64,000 bases of DNA, taken from assembly GCA_964617905.1 (NCBI GenBank), contig CAZTZZ010000002.1, forward strand, positions 39,534 to 103,533, read 5' to 3'. Source of the DNA: GCA-002790365 sp964617905. Lineage in GTDB: Bacteria; Bacteroidota; Ignavibacteria; Ignavibacteriales; Ignavibacteriaceae. Below the pieces are notes generated by a model. That model was given only the letters and a program-made list of their open reading frames with translations, had not been told where the DNA came from and did no database searches. Positions 53,040-62,592 of this stretch are shown in pieces. The translations under genes were made by a program, and so were the position numbers. Position 1 is the first letter of the stretch. Each line of letters opens with the position of its first letter.

Positions 53040-54131
53040 ATGAATAAATTTTTTATATATTCTTTTTTATTGATAATTTTAGTATCTATTGGTGCTTGCG
53101 AGTTTCCAAAAAAACCTGCTTCCGGACCAGAAGACCAAATTATTGTGTTTGCCGATTCACTTGAGTTTAAGCAATTGCAACCTGCAATTTCTTCGGCGTT
53201 GGAAAAAATAATTTATACTCCGCAGCCTGAAAAATTATTCATTCTTAAAAGAGTTAATATTGAAAGACTAAATCACTATAAAGATAAAAAAAACATAATA
53301 TTTGTAGCACCGCTAAACTCAAAAAGTGAAGCTTCCAATTATATTCAAGCTGTAATAGATTCAAACCTGAAAGCACAAATAAACAGTGACAGTTCGGTTA
53401 TTATTAGCAAATATGATTTATGGGCAAGAGACCAGCTTGTAACTGTTTTAACGGCTCCTTCTATGGATGATTTGATTAAGAAAATAAAAAATCAGCAGGA
53501 AAATTTAGTCTATTCGTATCAAAAAATATCTGACAAAAGATTGTACCAAAGCCTTTATAATTCGCATTACGAACAGAAAAATGTTGAAGCTAAATTTTTA
53601 AAAAAATACGGTTGGATAATTTATGTACAAGCTGATTTTCAGGTGGCAAAGGATGATTCTCTTAATAATTTTGTATGGATCAGAAGATCACCTAACAGCG
53701 ACATGGAAAGATGGATCTTTATTCATTGGATAGATAACGCCAAGCTTGCATATCTAAATGAGGATTCGATTAAAGTGATCAGGGATAATGTTACTAAAAA
53801 ATTCTATCGCACTAGTGATGAAAAAGGTTATGTGGTTATAGCTAAAGATTATTTTACTTCAAGTGAAATAAATTTTAACGGAAGATATACAATTCTAACT
53901 CAAGGGTTATGGGAACTTAATATAAAGGGAATGGGGGGACCGTTTGTAAATTATACTTTTTACGATGAAAAAAGTAAACGTTTATATATGATTGACGGTT
54001 CAGTTTTTGCTCCTAAATATTTTAAGAGAAATCTAATCCAGCAGATGGATGTTACAGTTCAGTCATTTTTAACTAAAGATGAATTAAGCCCTGAAAGAAA
54101 AGAAGATCTATTAGATGCGTTAAACGACTAA
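53040..54131 (+). CDS. DUF4837 family lipoprotein
   Basis: Protein of 363 aa starting at ATG 53040, just past the previous stop. The signal peptide ends in a lipobox (LVSIGACEF) with Cys at about residue 21, so it is a lipoprotein. The rest (ARDQLVTVLTAPSMDDLIKKI, WIRRSPNSDMERWIFIHWID) fits DUF4837 of Bacteroidota; function unknown. An in-frame ATG at 52974 is rejected because it would place 22 non-signal residues before the lipobox. Confidence 0.85.
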   Translation: MNKFFIYSFLLIILVSIGACEFPKKPASGPEDQIIVFADSLEFKQLQPAISSALEKIIYTPQPEKLFILKRVNIERLNHYKDKKNIIFVAPLNSKSEASNYIQAVIDSNLKAQINSDSSVIISKYDLWARDQLVTVLTAPSMDDLIKKIKNQQENLVYSYQKISDKRLYQSLYNSHYEQKNVEAKFLKKYGWIIYVQADFQVAKDDSLNNFVWIRRSPNSDMERWIFIHWIDNAKLAYLNEDSIKVIRDNVTKKFYRTSDEKGYVVIAKDYFTSSEINFNGRYTILTQGLWELNIKGMGGPFVNYTFYDEKSKRLYMIDGSVFAPKYFKRNLIQQMDVTVQSFLTKDELSPERKEDLLDALND

Positions 54132-54136
54132 AGAAA

Positions 54137-56956
54137 TCAGCTAAAAATCTTTTTAAAAATTTCTCTATTAGTGTCTCTTACCTTTGTCAGATCTTCTTCA
54201 TACACTGACTCAGCAGGATACTTTAAAAATTCACTTATTCCTATTTGTTTTTCTTTTTTAGAAGGAAGAACATAAGAATTACTATTTGAAATATTTTGGT
54301 TTACTAAGGATAATTTTTTTAAAAAAACTAAATTCTTCTTTAATTCTTTAAAATCATTTTTGTTTCTCTTAGTTCTTATTAAATATTCCAAAATTTTTAA
54401 AATGCTTTTACCCCTCCATTTCTTATAAGTTAATTTTCCAGAAAGAATAAAAAACTGAGTAATAAAATCGATATCCAATATTCCGCCTGTACCGGTCTTA
54501 ATGTTAAATAATGACATTCTGCTTGAATGTGAAATCGGGTGAAGCTTTTTGCGCATCATCAACATATCGTGTTTAATACTCATTTTTTCAAGATGATTAA
54601 CATTCGATTCTACAGATTTTATCAATTGGTTGAAAATTCTTTTATTTCCGTATATAAAATTTATTTTATTCAAAGATTGTAACTCCCACAGTTTTGCCCT
54701 TGTATTTAAATAATTAGTGTATCCGTTTATATTCCATACAAGTTGACTGCTTTTACCCTCTGGTCTTAGCCTGCAATCGCATTTGAATGGCTTTAATTGT
54801 TTGTTAATTTCTTTTAGAAAATATTGAAAATTTTTTTCCGCAAGGTTTTTATTGTTTTTAAAATTTGTAATAAAAATAAGATCTATATCGGAGATAAAAG
54901 TCATCTCATTTATGCTGAAACTTCCCATTCCGGCTATTAAAAAATTATTTTTACCGGTGTTTTTCTCCAACATAATTTTTGCATATTCAATTATTTTCAG
55001 CTTGATATAGTTGCTCAATAAATTTGAGAATTTGAGATGTGATATCTTACCTGTAGTAAACTGAAATGTTAGTACCAAAATCATTTCTTCTATATTATAA
55101 CGCGGTAAATCTTTTAGCGTAATAGTTTCAAAGACTTTTTTTGATAATATAAAATCTGTCAAATTTGGTTTATCTAATATTAGCTCAATTAATTTATTTG
55201 AGTAATTACAAATTTTTAAAATACTATTTGCAAATTTTTTATTCTTTAATTCTTTGTACCAAATTGAAGGAATTTTAACCCGCCTGATCAAACTCACAAA
55301 ATTATTTAATACAATGTCAGGATTACTTGAAACTTTTAGATATTTAATTAAATCGTTTTTTATATTTGAAAAAGCAAGTGAAGTGTTTTTATCAAACTGT
55401 CTTTGCTTAGTTATCCCAATTCCGCTTTCTAAATAGTCAAAATTTCTGTAGGCGTTTTTGTCATCTTTGAAATTTATTTTTCCCAAAACATTTTTATTAT
55501 AATCGTCTTTTGTTTTTGAGACAACAATTGAGTCGTATATTTTTCTTACTTTTATTTTAGTCGAGTTTAAAAAAGTTTCAAATTCATTTGCATTTCTAAA
55601 ACCCAGATAAATACTCATTGTATAAAGCTTAAGCCTATTATCAGGAATATCGTGTGTTTGTCTGTCATTCTTTAGCTGCTGGTAATGTTCGATTTTTCTA
55701 TATAAGTAATAAGCAGAGTGCAGAATTTCAGTTTCTTCTTTTGAGAGAATTTTGTTCCTTTTTAATTTTCTTATTGCCTCTAAAGTATTCCCAGTTCTAA
55801 TATCGGGTATCTTTCCGCCGTTTAAAAGTTGAAGTGCTTGAACAGAGAATTCGATGTCTCTGATTCCGCCTTTAATCAATTTAATGTTTTTATCCCCCGG
55901 CAATTTATTTTCTATTTCTGTTTTTAATTTTTTTATTTGTTCGGATGGTGATTTTCTAAAACTTTTCGGGTAGATAAACGGATTGAGGTATTCAATAAAT
56001 TTATTATAAAGTTTTTTATCTCCTGAAACAAATGATGCTTTTATTAGCATTTGTCTTTCCCAATCTTCCCCTCTTGTTTCATAATAATGCAGGGTATCAT
56101 TTAAGGTTCTGCAAAGCGGAGATGTTTTGCCGTCGGGTCTAAGTCTTAAATCAACTCTATACAAATACCCGTTTTCGGTTATCTTATTTGAGCTTTCAAT
56201 AAAAAGTTGAAGAGTTTCGGTAAGAAGTTCAAAGTATTCTTTATTATTTGTCTTAATATTTTTATAAAATATTAAAATTAAGTCAATGTCGGAACTGTAA
56301 TTTAATTCGTTTCCACCTAATTTACCGAGAGCGATTAGCGAATAATTTTTACTGACTTTTTTTATTTTATATTTTTGCAGAATAAATTTATAACAGATTG
56401 TAAACAGTATATCACTTATTGTTTTAGCTAAAACCGAAAGCTGGTCTGTAGTTGTTTTTATATCGGTGTATCCTAAAATATCATTCACGCCAATTCTAAG
56501 AGTCTCTTTTCTTTTAAGTGATTTTAATGAATTTAATCTGCCCTCGAACGAGTTTAATTTTGATATTGAGTTTTTAATTTCTTTCCCTAATGCTGCTTCA
56601 TTAATTCTCTTTTGCAGATTATCCGTCCGCGTTAAATAATAAAAATATTCCGGATCTTTTATCAGAATATCTGTTAGATAGTTGCTGCAGGATGCAATGG
56701 CAACCAACAAATGGGAATAAATAGGGTGGTTAATGCAATTAACCACAAATGAGACTTTATCATATCTGGATGAAAGGATACGATATAGGTTAGACTCAGT
56801 TTCGCTGTTTATTGGGAAGCGGTAAAAATTCTTTTCTAATGAATAGATGAATTTATCTATTAATGATTTATCTATGTAACCTACGTAGAGTTCTGCAATA
56901 TTGTTAATAAATTTATCAGATAATTTATACTTTCTATCGGTATTCAATACATTCAT
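54137..56956 (-). CDS. glnE: bifunctional glutamine synthetase adenylyltransferase/adenylyl-removing enzyme
   Basis: Protein of 939 aa controlling glutamine synthetase by adenylylation. Two nucleotidyltransferase domains are visible: the first with GKLGGNELNYSSDIDL (Asp223, Asp225) and the second with FISDIDLIF (Asp690, Asp692). DWERQMLIKASFVSG and RDIEFSVQALQLLNGG are typical of the family. In the second domain the usual GKxGGxE is changed to GSFSINE, although the DxD pair is kept. Length matches the family. glnA and glnB are not in the window. It has no clear terminator before the convergent gene. Confidence 0.92.
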   Translation of the reverse strand: MNVLNTDRKYKLSDKFINNIAELYVGYIDKSLIDKFIYSLEKNFYRFPINSETESNLYRILSSRYDKVSFVVNCINHPIYSHLLVAIASCSNYLTDILIKDPEYFYYLTRTDNLQKRINEAALGKEIKNSISKLNSFEGRLNSLKSLKRKETLRIGVNDILGYTDIKTTTDQLSVLAKTISDILFTICYKFILQKYKIKKVSKNYSLIALGKLGGNELNYSSDIDLILIFYKNIKTNNKEYFELLTETLQLFIESSNKITENGYLYRVDLRLRPDGKTSPLCRTLNDTLHYYETRGEDWERQMLIKASFVSGDKKLYNKFIEYLNPFIYPKSFRKSPSEQIKKLKTEIENKLPGDKNIKLIKGGIRDIEFSVQALQLLNGGKIPDIRTGNTLEAIRKLKRNKILSKEETEILHSAYYLYRKIEHYQQLKNDRQTHDIPDNRLKLYTMSIYLGFRNANEFETFLNSTKIKVRKIYDSIVVSKTKDDYNKNVLGKINFKDDKNAYRNFDYLESGIGITKQRQFDKNTSLAFSNIKNDLIKYLKVSSNPDIVLNNFVSLIRRVKIPSIWYKELKNKKFANSILKICNYSNKLIELILDKPNLTDFILSKKVFETITLKDLPRYNIEEMILVLTFQFTTGKISHLKFSNLLSNYIKLKIIEYAKIMLEKNTGKNNFLIAGMGSFSINEMTFISDIDLIFITNFKNNKNLAEKNFQYFLKEINKQLKPFKCDCRLRPEGKSSQLVWNINGYTNYLNTRAKLWELQSLNKINFIYGNKRIFNQLIKSVESNVNHLEKMSIKHDMLMMRKKLHPISHSSRMSLFNIKTGTGGILDIDFITQFFILSGKLTYKKWRGKSILKILEYLIRTKRNKNDFKELKKNLVFLKKLSLVNQNISNSNSYVLPSKKEKQIGISEFLKYPAESVYEEDLTKVRDTNREIFKKIFS

Positions 56957-57002
56957 TTAAAAAAGTTTTTATTTAATCTAATAAAAAATATTGTAAATAA
57001 AT

Positions 57003-57035
57003 AAAAAAGCCGCTGTGTTGAATACAGCGGCTTTT
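57003..57035 (-). terminator. terminator of the multiheme cytochrome gene
   Basis: AAAAGCCGCTGT and ACAGCGGCTTTT pair perfectly (12 bp) around a 7-base loop and, read on the minus strand, end in six T. It lies 26 bases beyond the cytochrome stop. Confidence 0.92.
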
Positions 57036-57060
57036 GAAAATAAAGACTATGATTACTGAA

Positions 57061-59037
57061 TTATTTCATCAATACCATTTTCTTAATTTTTGTGAAACTG
57101 CTGGACTGCATTCTGTAGAAATATACACCTGATGCATATTTAGCTGCGTTCCAGTCAACTCTGTAGTTACCTACAGCTTTGTATTCGTCAACCAATACTT
57201 CCACTTGATTTCCTATTGCATCATAAATAACAACTTTTACATTTCCGGCCTCAGGAACTGAGAAATTAATGTTAGTTGTAGGATTGAACGGGTTAGGATA
57301 GTTTTGTGAAAGTTCATAGTTTGAAGGTACTTTGAAATCTGTATAATGTATACCTGTTACATTAGTTTTCCACCATATACCACTAGGACCGTAATATGAT
57401 CTTAATACAGAAGCAAGATTTTGCTGGTTAGCACCACTCCAATTTGTAAAGTCAGCAGCTGTAATAGGTATTGCTAAGTTTGGATAAGATGTTTTTCCGT
57501 GACAGCTAACTGCGCAAGAGTTTGGCATATTGAAATCTAAAGTTTTCTGAGGTGGTATTACTTCGAATGTATGGCTGTGAATATCATATTCAATAGCACT
57601 CTTTGCAATTTTTGGCATATGACATTTAGTACAACGTGAAGCACCTGTTCCTTCAGGATCATATGGATGATGAGTGTGTAAAGATACAACTGCAGCAATT
57701 GCTGCCAATGAATCAGCGTTACTGTTATTTGCAACCATAGTTTTAGAAATGTTTGCAAAATCACCGTGTGTTGAGTGACAAGCTAAACATAAAGTATTAT
57801 TATCAGGTTCTGTAGGTATGGCAATAGTAGAACCATCCGGTAATTCTTCTTCAATTTCTGTAACAAGCATATGCTCGTTTGTTGAACCGTGAGGATCATG
57901 ACATTCAAAACAAGTAAGTTGATGGAATTGGAAAGTAGGTTTGCTACTTGTCATAAAATCATAGAACTGCTGATGATGTGACTTAGAGTTTTTACCGTCA
58001 CCCCAGTATCCTGCAGCATTTGCATAATAAGTATCAACTAAATCTCCGGGTGCCCAGCTTTTCATATTTTGGTCGTCGTATGGGAAGCTGAAAGTACCGT
58101 TAGGTTTACTATGTCCCCTTGAGTGGCACATTCCGCAAAGATTATTTCCTTGTTCGGGTGTTAATAATTCAGGTTGAATTATACCTCTGTTTCCGGGTTG
58201 ACCTAAAAAACCTCCTGCAATGTGACCGCTTCCGGGACCGTGACATCTTTCGCAGCCAATATTGATTTGGTCAGTTTTTCCGTCCTGGTCAAGATCAAGA
58301 TAACTAGGGTTATTTGTGTAAAGAGCTTCATTTAATACACCACCGCTTTTGGCAACCCATTCGCCGTCAGCAGTTTGGCTTAAAGTTAAACCGGTTACGT
58401 GACATCCTGAACAACCTTTTGCCAGACTTCTTGAGTTAGTAGAAGCTTCTGCTAAAGTATTGAAAACTTTAGGAGCATCACTTGCACCATACCAGGCATC
58501 TGCATGATATAACACGTATTCGTGTGTTTTTTCATTAAACTGAATAGGTGAAATATAAATATCTTTAGATTCACCTTCATTAGTAGTGTTTATTCTAACT
58601 CCGTAACGTTGTTTCCATAAACCGCTACCACCGTATGTTAAATAAACTTTGTGTGTTTGGGTTCCAATTGTAATAGTATATCCGTTTGCAGCACTATAAG
58701 CTAAAATAGGTGCATTTGGTTTATATTTATCAAATGCACTGGATATGTTATTAAAATTGAGACCGTCTTTAAAGTCATCAATACCGTTTTGGTCATAGTC
58801 ATTAACAATACCTTTTTTAGTTACCATAGAATTGGCATCGGTTAACACAGCTGAATAACCATTAGCATGAAGAGTTTCTCTCCAATCTGTTTTATCAGAT
58901 GCAGGAGGATTGAATTGTTGACCAACCGTAGGGTTATGACAACCGAGGCATGTTTCTGGTCCTACATAAGTAGATTGAGCGTTTGAAAGAGTAGAGACCA
59001 AAAACATAACAAAAATAAGTAAAAACAATTTTTTCAT
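57061..59037 (-). CDS. multiheme c-type cytochrome (eight haem motifs) with T9SS sorting domain
   Basis: Secreted protein of 658 aa. The signal peptide (LLIFVMFLVSTLSNA) is cleaved about residue 20. Seven CXXCH motifs begin at Cys30, 209, 262, 301, 376, 417 and 469, and a CX3CH motif (CAVSCH) at Cys508. Other motifs (CHGPGSGH, CFECHDPHGS) fit the cytochrome c554/doubled-CXXCH type. The C-terminal 80 residues are a type A T9SS sorting domain (NYPNPFNPTTNINF ... KKMVLMK), so it should be surface-exposed. The start at 59037 is chosen because AAAGGAG precedes it and the signal peptide then begins at the first residue. Its function may be extracellular electron transfer or a redox enzyme; the sequence cannot decide. 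Confidence 0.88.
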   Translation of the reverse strand: MKKLFLLIFVMFLVSTLSNAQSTYVGPETCLGCHNPTVGQQFNPPASDKTDWRETLHANGYSAVLTDANSMVTKKGIVNDYDQNGIDDFKDGLNFNNISSAFDKYKPNAPILAYSAANGYTITIGTQTHKVYLTYGGSGLWKQRYGVRINTTNEGESKDIYISPIQFNEKTHEYVLYHADAWYGASDAPKVFNTLAEASTNSRSLAKGCSGCHVTGLTLSQTADGEWVAKSGGVLNEALYTNNPSYLDLDQDGKTDQINIGCERCHGPGSGHIAGGFLGQPGNRGIIQPELLTPEQGNNLCGMCHSRGHSKPNGTFSFPYDDQNMKSWAPGDLVDTYYANAAGYWGDGKNSKSHHQQFYDFMTSSKPTFQFHQLTCFECHDPHGSTNEHMLVTEIEEELPDGSTIAIPTEPDNNTLCLACHSTHGDFANISKTMVANNSNADSLAAIAAVVSLHTHHPYDPEGTGASRCTKCHMPKIAKSAIEYDIHSHTFEVIPPQKTLDFNMPNSCAVSCHGKTSYPNLAIPITAADFTNWSGANQQNLASVLRSYYGPSGIWWKTNVTGIHYTDFKVPSNYELSQNYPNPFNPTTNINFSVPEAGNVKVVIYDAIGNQVEVLVDEYKAVGNYRVDWNAAKYASGVYFYRMQSSSFTKIKKMVLMK

Positions 59038-59428
59038 TTTACTATTTACTCCTTTTATGTAATTATTAGAAATATTTAATTTTTTTTTATAAAGCATTTT
59101 CTCATACTATTTATAACAAACGATATGCCAATCTTTTATAGAATTAATTCTTTTAGATTGTGCTAAAAATGAATAAATAATTTTTTTTGTTTTGCTTTCA
59201 TTTTTTGAATTATTGATTGTAAGAAAGCAAATTAAAAAATTTCTTGTAATTGAAAATAATTGAGACACAAATGTCCTCTATATTTATAAAAAATGTTATT
59301 TATCACAATAGAAAATTAGAGGCTACTTTAGAGTTATGCAAGAAAACAATTATGAAAATATTTTCATTATTCTGTTATAGATAAATAGATTTCTTTGTCT
59401 AAATTTGTAACATAAAAAAGTTTTTATT
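59038..59428. promoter_or_regulatory. divergent promoter region, cytochrome / two-component system
   Basis: 391 bases without a gene. It is strongly AT-rich. A perfect 16-base palindrome ATGAAAATATTTTCAT (59352-59367) lies about 60 bases upstream of the response regulator start and is a candidate operator. No clear -35/-10 pair was found on either strand, and no small open frame with a ribosome binding site. Confidence 0.4.
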
Positions 59429-60100
59429 ATGAAGATATTAATAGCGGAAGACGACAGGCAAATTTCACAATCTTTAAGAAAGAATTTTCTGGAAGAAGGG
59501 TATGAGGTTTTTTTAGCACCCGACGGTGAAAAAGCTCTGGAAATTATATCTTCCAATAAAATAGATATTATTTTATTGGATTGGAGGATGCCTAAAGTTA
59601 CCGGTTTGGAAGTATGTAAAATTGTTAGGGGAATGGGGTTAAAAACACCCATAATTTTACTTACTGCACTGAGTGCAATTGACAACAAAGTTGAAGCATT
59701 GGAATTGGGAGCGGATGACTATATTACAAAACCTTTTTCTTTCCAAGAGTTAACAGCAAGGATTAAATCTGTGCTAAGAAGATATCAGGACAGCTCAGGA
59801 ACTTTATTGATAGGTGATTTAACATTAGATTTACTTGAAAGGAAAATTAAAAATTCTGTAGGAAACGAAGTTCTTTTAACCGATAAAGAATTTACGCTTA
59901 TAAGAACATTGATTAATGAAAAAGGTGAAGTTTTTAGCAGGGAAAAATTATGTAAATTAGTATGGGGCTTAAATTTTGATCCTCATACTAATATTTGTGA
60001 TGTTACTATAAAAAATTTAAGAAAAAAATTAAAAGAAATAACAGACGAAGAAATAGTCTCTACAGTTTATGGAGAAGGATATACATTTGCCGAAAAGTAA
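59429..60100 (+). CDS. OmpR/PhoB-family response regulator
   Basis: Protein of 223 aa. The receiver has the phosphorylated Asp51 (LLDWRMPK), acidic pocket AEDD near the start, and Lys101 (DYITKPFS). A winged-helix DNA-binding domain (residues about 125-223: LLIGDLTLDLLERKI, EFTLIRTLINEKGEVFSREKLCKLVWG, VTIKNLRKKLKEI) follows. It partners the kinase gene that overlaps its end, and faces the multiheme cytochrome gene. Confidence 0.93.
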   Translation: MKILIAEDDRQISQSLRKNFLEEGYEVFLAPDGEKALEIISSNKIDIILLDWRMPKVTGLEVCKIVRGMGLKTPIILLTALSAIDNKVEALELGADDYITKPFSFQELTARIKSVLRRYQDSSGTLLIGDLTLDLLERKIKNSVGNEVLLTDKEFTLIRTLINEKGEVFSREKLCKLVWGLNFDPHTNICDVTIKNLRKKLKEITDEEIVSTVYGEGYTFAEK

Positions 60101-61502
60101 AAATACTAAAATACCTTTCTTTACTACTACAATAAAACGCTACACAATTTCAAGTTCAATTATATTTATTATAATTTTAGTTTTATCCAACCTTCTATAT
60201 TTTTCAATAACAGATTATGTTATAAATGATAATATTGATGTAAGGTTAAAGAGTGAAATAAATAAAATTAAAAAATCAATTATTTTTAATGATAATTCAT
60301 TTTTAATTGTGGATAGTTCAGAGATTAATGAACCTGATTTTACTGATATAACCGAATCACCTTTATTTCTTCAAATTTATAATTTAGATAAAGAATTGCT
60401 ATTCAGAAGTAAAAATATTGATTTTTATACATCAATTCCGTTAAAAACTAATTTATATAAAAAAAATTATTTATTTGAAAACATTAAAAACTATTCCGAT
60501 AATCTTAGAATTGGATATTATGATCTGAAGGATTCACTTAATAACACAAAATTTATTATTCAGATTGCAACATTTAAAAAAAATTCGGATGAACTAATCC
60601 GTAGAGTTGTTATTGCAAATATTATTGCTTTTCCTTTTCTATTCCTTCTGATATTTGTAGCAAGTTATTATTTAGGGAAAAAAAACATAATGCCATTAAT
60701 GAAAATAATAGATACAGCTGATCATATTTCTATTAAAAATTTTAAAGACAGAGTTCATTACGAAGCAGATTCAAAAGATGTTTTGGGCAGGTTGAGAGAT
60801 ACACTAAATAGATTATTCGACAGAATTGAAAAATACATCGGTAAAACCACACAGTTTACTGCAGATGCATCTCACCAATTATTAAATCCTTTAACAGGAT
60901 TGAAAACAGAATTGGAATTTATCCTTAAAAAAGACAGGAGCACAAAAGAATATAAAGAAACACTGTTTCTTCTTCAGAACCAAACCGATAAAATGATTCA
61001 TATTATTAAATCACTTTTGCTTCTTTCAAGACAGGAGAATGTAACTTTAAATAATTTAGAACAGGTTGATCTTTCAAATTTAGTTTCTGACGTTATTAAT
61101 TCCTACAATTTACCACATAAAATAAAATCAGTCATTTCAGATAATGTTTGTTTAAACGGGACCTTTGAACAATTCAGTATTTTAGTAAAAAATTTAATCG
61201 ATAATGCTGTAAAATATTCAACCAAATCCGAGTCAATAGATGTTGAATTATATGAAAAAAGTGATGTGGTTGTTCTCTGCGTTAAGGATAAAGGAATAGG
61301 AATTCCGGATAGTGAAAAAGAAAAAATATTCGATAGATTTTACAGAAGTGAAAAATCAGAGGAGTTAGGGATTGAAGGAAACGGGCTCGGACTCAGCATT
61401 GTAAAATCAATTGCGGACGAATTTAGCGGTAAAATTGAAATATCGGATAATAAACCAGTTGGAACAATATTTAAAGTTATTCTTCCTAAATCTCACTCTT
61501 AA
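60087..61502 (+). CDS. sensor histidine kinase
   Basis: Membrane kinase of 471 aa. Two transmembrane helices (about 17-38 and 177-200) enclose a periplasmic sensor of about 135 residues without a recognised ligand motif. HAMP-like region, HisKA with phospho-acceptor His263 (ADASHQLLNPLTG), and the HATPase boxes N (LVKNLIDNAVKYS), G1 (DKGIGIPD) and G2 (GNGLGLSIVK) follow. I place the start at TTG 60087, seven bases after GAAGG. An ATG at 60069 lacks a ribosome binding site and overlaps the regulator by 32 bases. Confidence 0.9.
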   Translation: MPKSKNTKIPFFTTTIKRYTISSSIIFIIILVLSNLLYFSITDYVINDNIDVRLKSEINKIKKSIIFNDNSFLIVDSSEINEPDFTDITESPLFLQIYNLDKELLFRSKNIDFYTSIPLKTNLYKKNYLFENIKNYSDNLRIGYYDLKDSLNNTKFIIQIATFKKNSDELIRRVVIANIIAFPFLFLLIFVASYYLGKKNIMPLMKIIDTADHISIKNFKDRVHYEADSKDVLGRLRDTLNRLFDRIEKYIGKTTQFTADASHQLLNPLTGLKTELEFILKKDRSTKEYKETLFLLQNQTDKMIHIIKSLLLLSRQENVTLNNLEQVDLSNLVSDVINSYNLPHKIKSVISDNVCLNGTFEQFSILVKNLIDNAVKYSTKSESIDVELYEKSDVVVLCVKDKGIGIPDSEKEKIFDRFYRSEKSEELGIEGNGLGLSIVKSIADEFSGKIEISDNKPVGTIFKVILPKSHS

Positions 61503-61509
61503 AAAATCT

Positions 61510-62592
61510 TTATTGTTTTATTCTTGGAATATTAATAAAAGCGGCAATTAAAAACAAAAAATTAGCAAACCATGCTGTAAGCAATGGATTAAGTTCACCG
61601 TTTTTCCCGAAAGCATTGCTTACTTTCATAAAAACCAAATAAATAAATGTTGCCAAAATATTTATTCCTATTTGTGAACCGAGACTTCCGCCTCTTTTAT
61701 TTGCAGAAATAGTTAATCCGAAAAACACCACAATTAAGCTTGCCATTGAAAAAGAAAATCTTGAATAATATTCAATTTGTGTTCTGGTTGGGTCAGTACC
61801 TACCATTTCTTGTGTTTTTATTAATTTTTGCAACTCACCTAAATTCATTTCTTCAGGTTTTTGTTGTTTTTCGATTAATTCGTTGGGAGTAAAATTAAGG
61901 CCGATTAATACTTTTGTATTAAAATTTGTAACGTTTTCAGATACATTATTAAATGTTCTTTCGGTTCCGTTTAAAGCTTTCCAGTTATGATTTACTGAAT
62001 CGTAAGCCATTGTGGGTGTATCTATTCTGGATATAATTTTTGTAGGATCATTCACATCAAAATTTTGTATGCTTGCACGGTGAGCTATTTGTTTTCTTTC
62101 GTCAAAAAAAGAAATACTAACCAATCGGGATTGCGAGTCCTGAAAAAAAATATTACTTACCGCATTTGTGAAACCCTTTTTAAGATATTCCCTTTCAATG
62201 TTAATTTTTGTTTTATTTGCCAATGGTACCAAATAACCGGAAAAAATTACAGCTAAAAAACATATAAAAAGTGTGGACATTATAAATGGAGACATAAATC
62301 TGTAAATACTCACTCCACTAGCTTTGATAGCAGTTAATTCACTTAAATTGGAGGCTTTACCAACTGTAAATAAAGCTGAGAATAAAACCGCAACAGGAAT
62401 CATTAGCTTAATAATTTCGGGAGTAAAAACTAAGTAGTAATATACAATCATATAGCCGGCAACATTTTGGTCGATAAAATCATCCAGATTTTCCATCACG
62501 TCAATTATTACAAACACTAACGTAAATGCAATTAAAGCAAATACTATTGTTGAAAGAAAACTTTTTGTTAAATATTTATCTAATATTTTCAT
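61510..62592 (-). CDS. lptG: LptF/LptG family permease (LptG position)
   Basis: Permease of 360 aa with three N-terminal and three C-terminal membrane helices around a periplasmic beta-jellyroll, the LptF/LptG layout (MKILDKYLTKSFLSTIVFALIAFTLVFVIIDVMENLDDFI opening). With LptBC it extracts lipopolysaccharide from the inner membrane. It overlaps the upstream permease by 17 bases. It converges on the kinase gene with a seven-base gap. F/G naming is by position in the pair. Confidence 0.9.
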   Translation of the reverse strand: MKILDKYLTKSFLSTIVFALIAFTLVFVIIDVMENLDDFIDQNVAGYMIVYYYLVFTPEIIKLMIPVAVLFSALFTVGKASNLSELTAIKASGVSIYRFMSPFIMSTLFICFLAVIFSGYLVPLANKTKINIEREYLKKGFTNAVSNIFFQDSQSRLVSISFFDERKQIAHRASIQNFDVNDPTKIISRIDTPTMAYDSVNHNWKALNGTERTFNNVSENVTNFNTKVLIGLNFTPNELIEKQQKPEEMNLGELQKLIKTQEMVGTDPTRTQIEYYSRFSFSMASLIVVFFGLTISANKRGGSLGSQIGINILATFIYLVFMKVSNAFGKNGELNPLLTAWFANFLFLIAAFINIPRIKQ

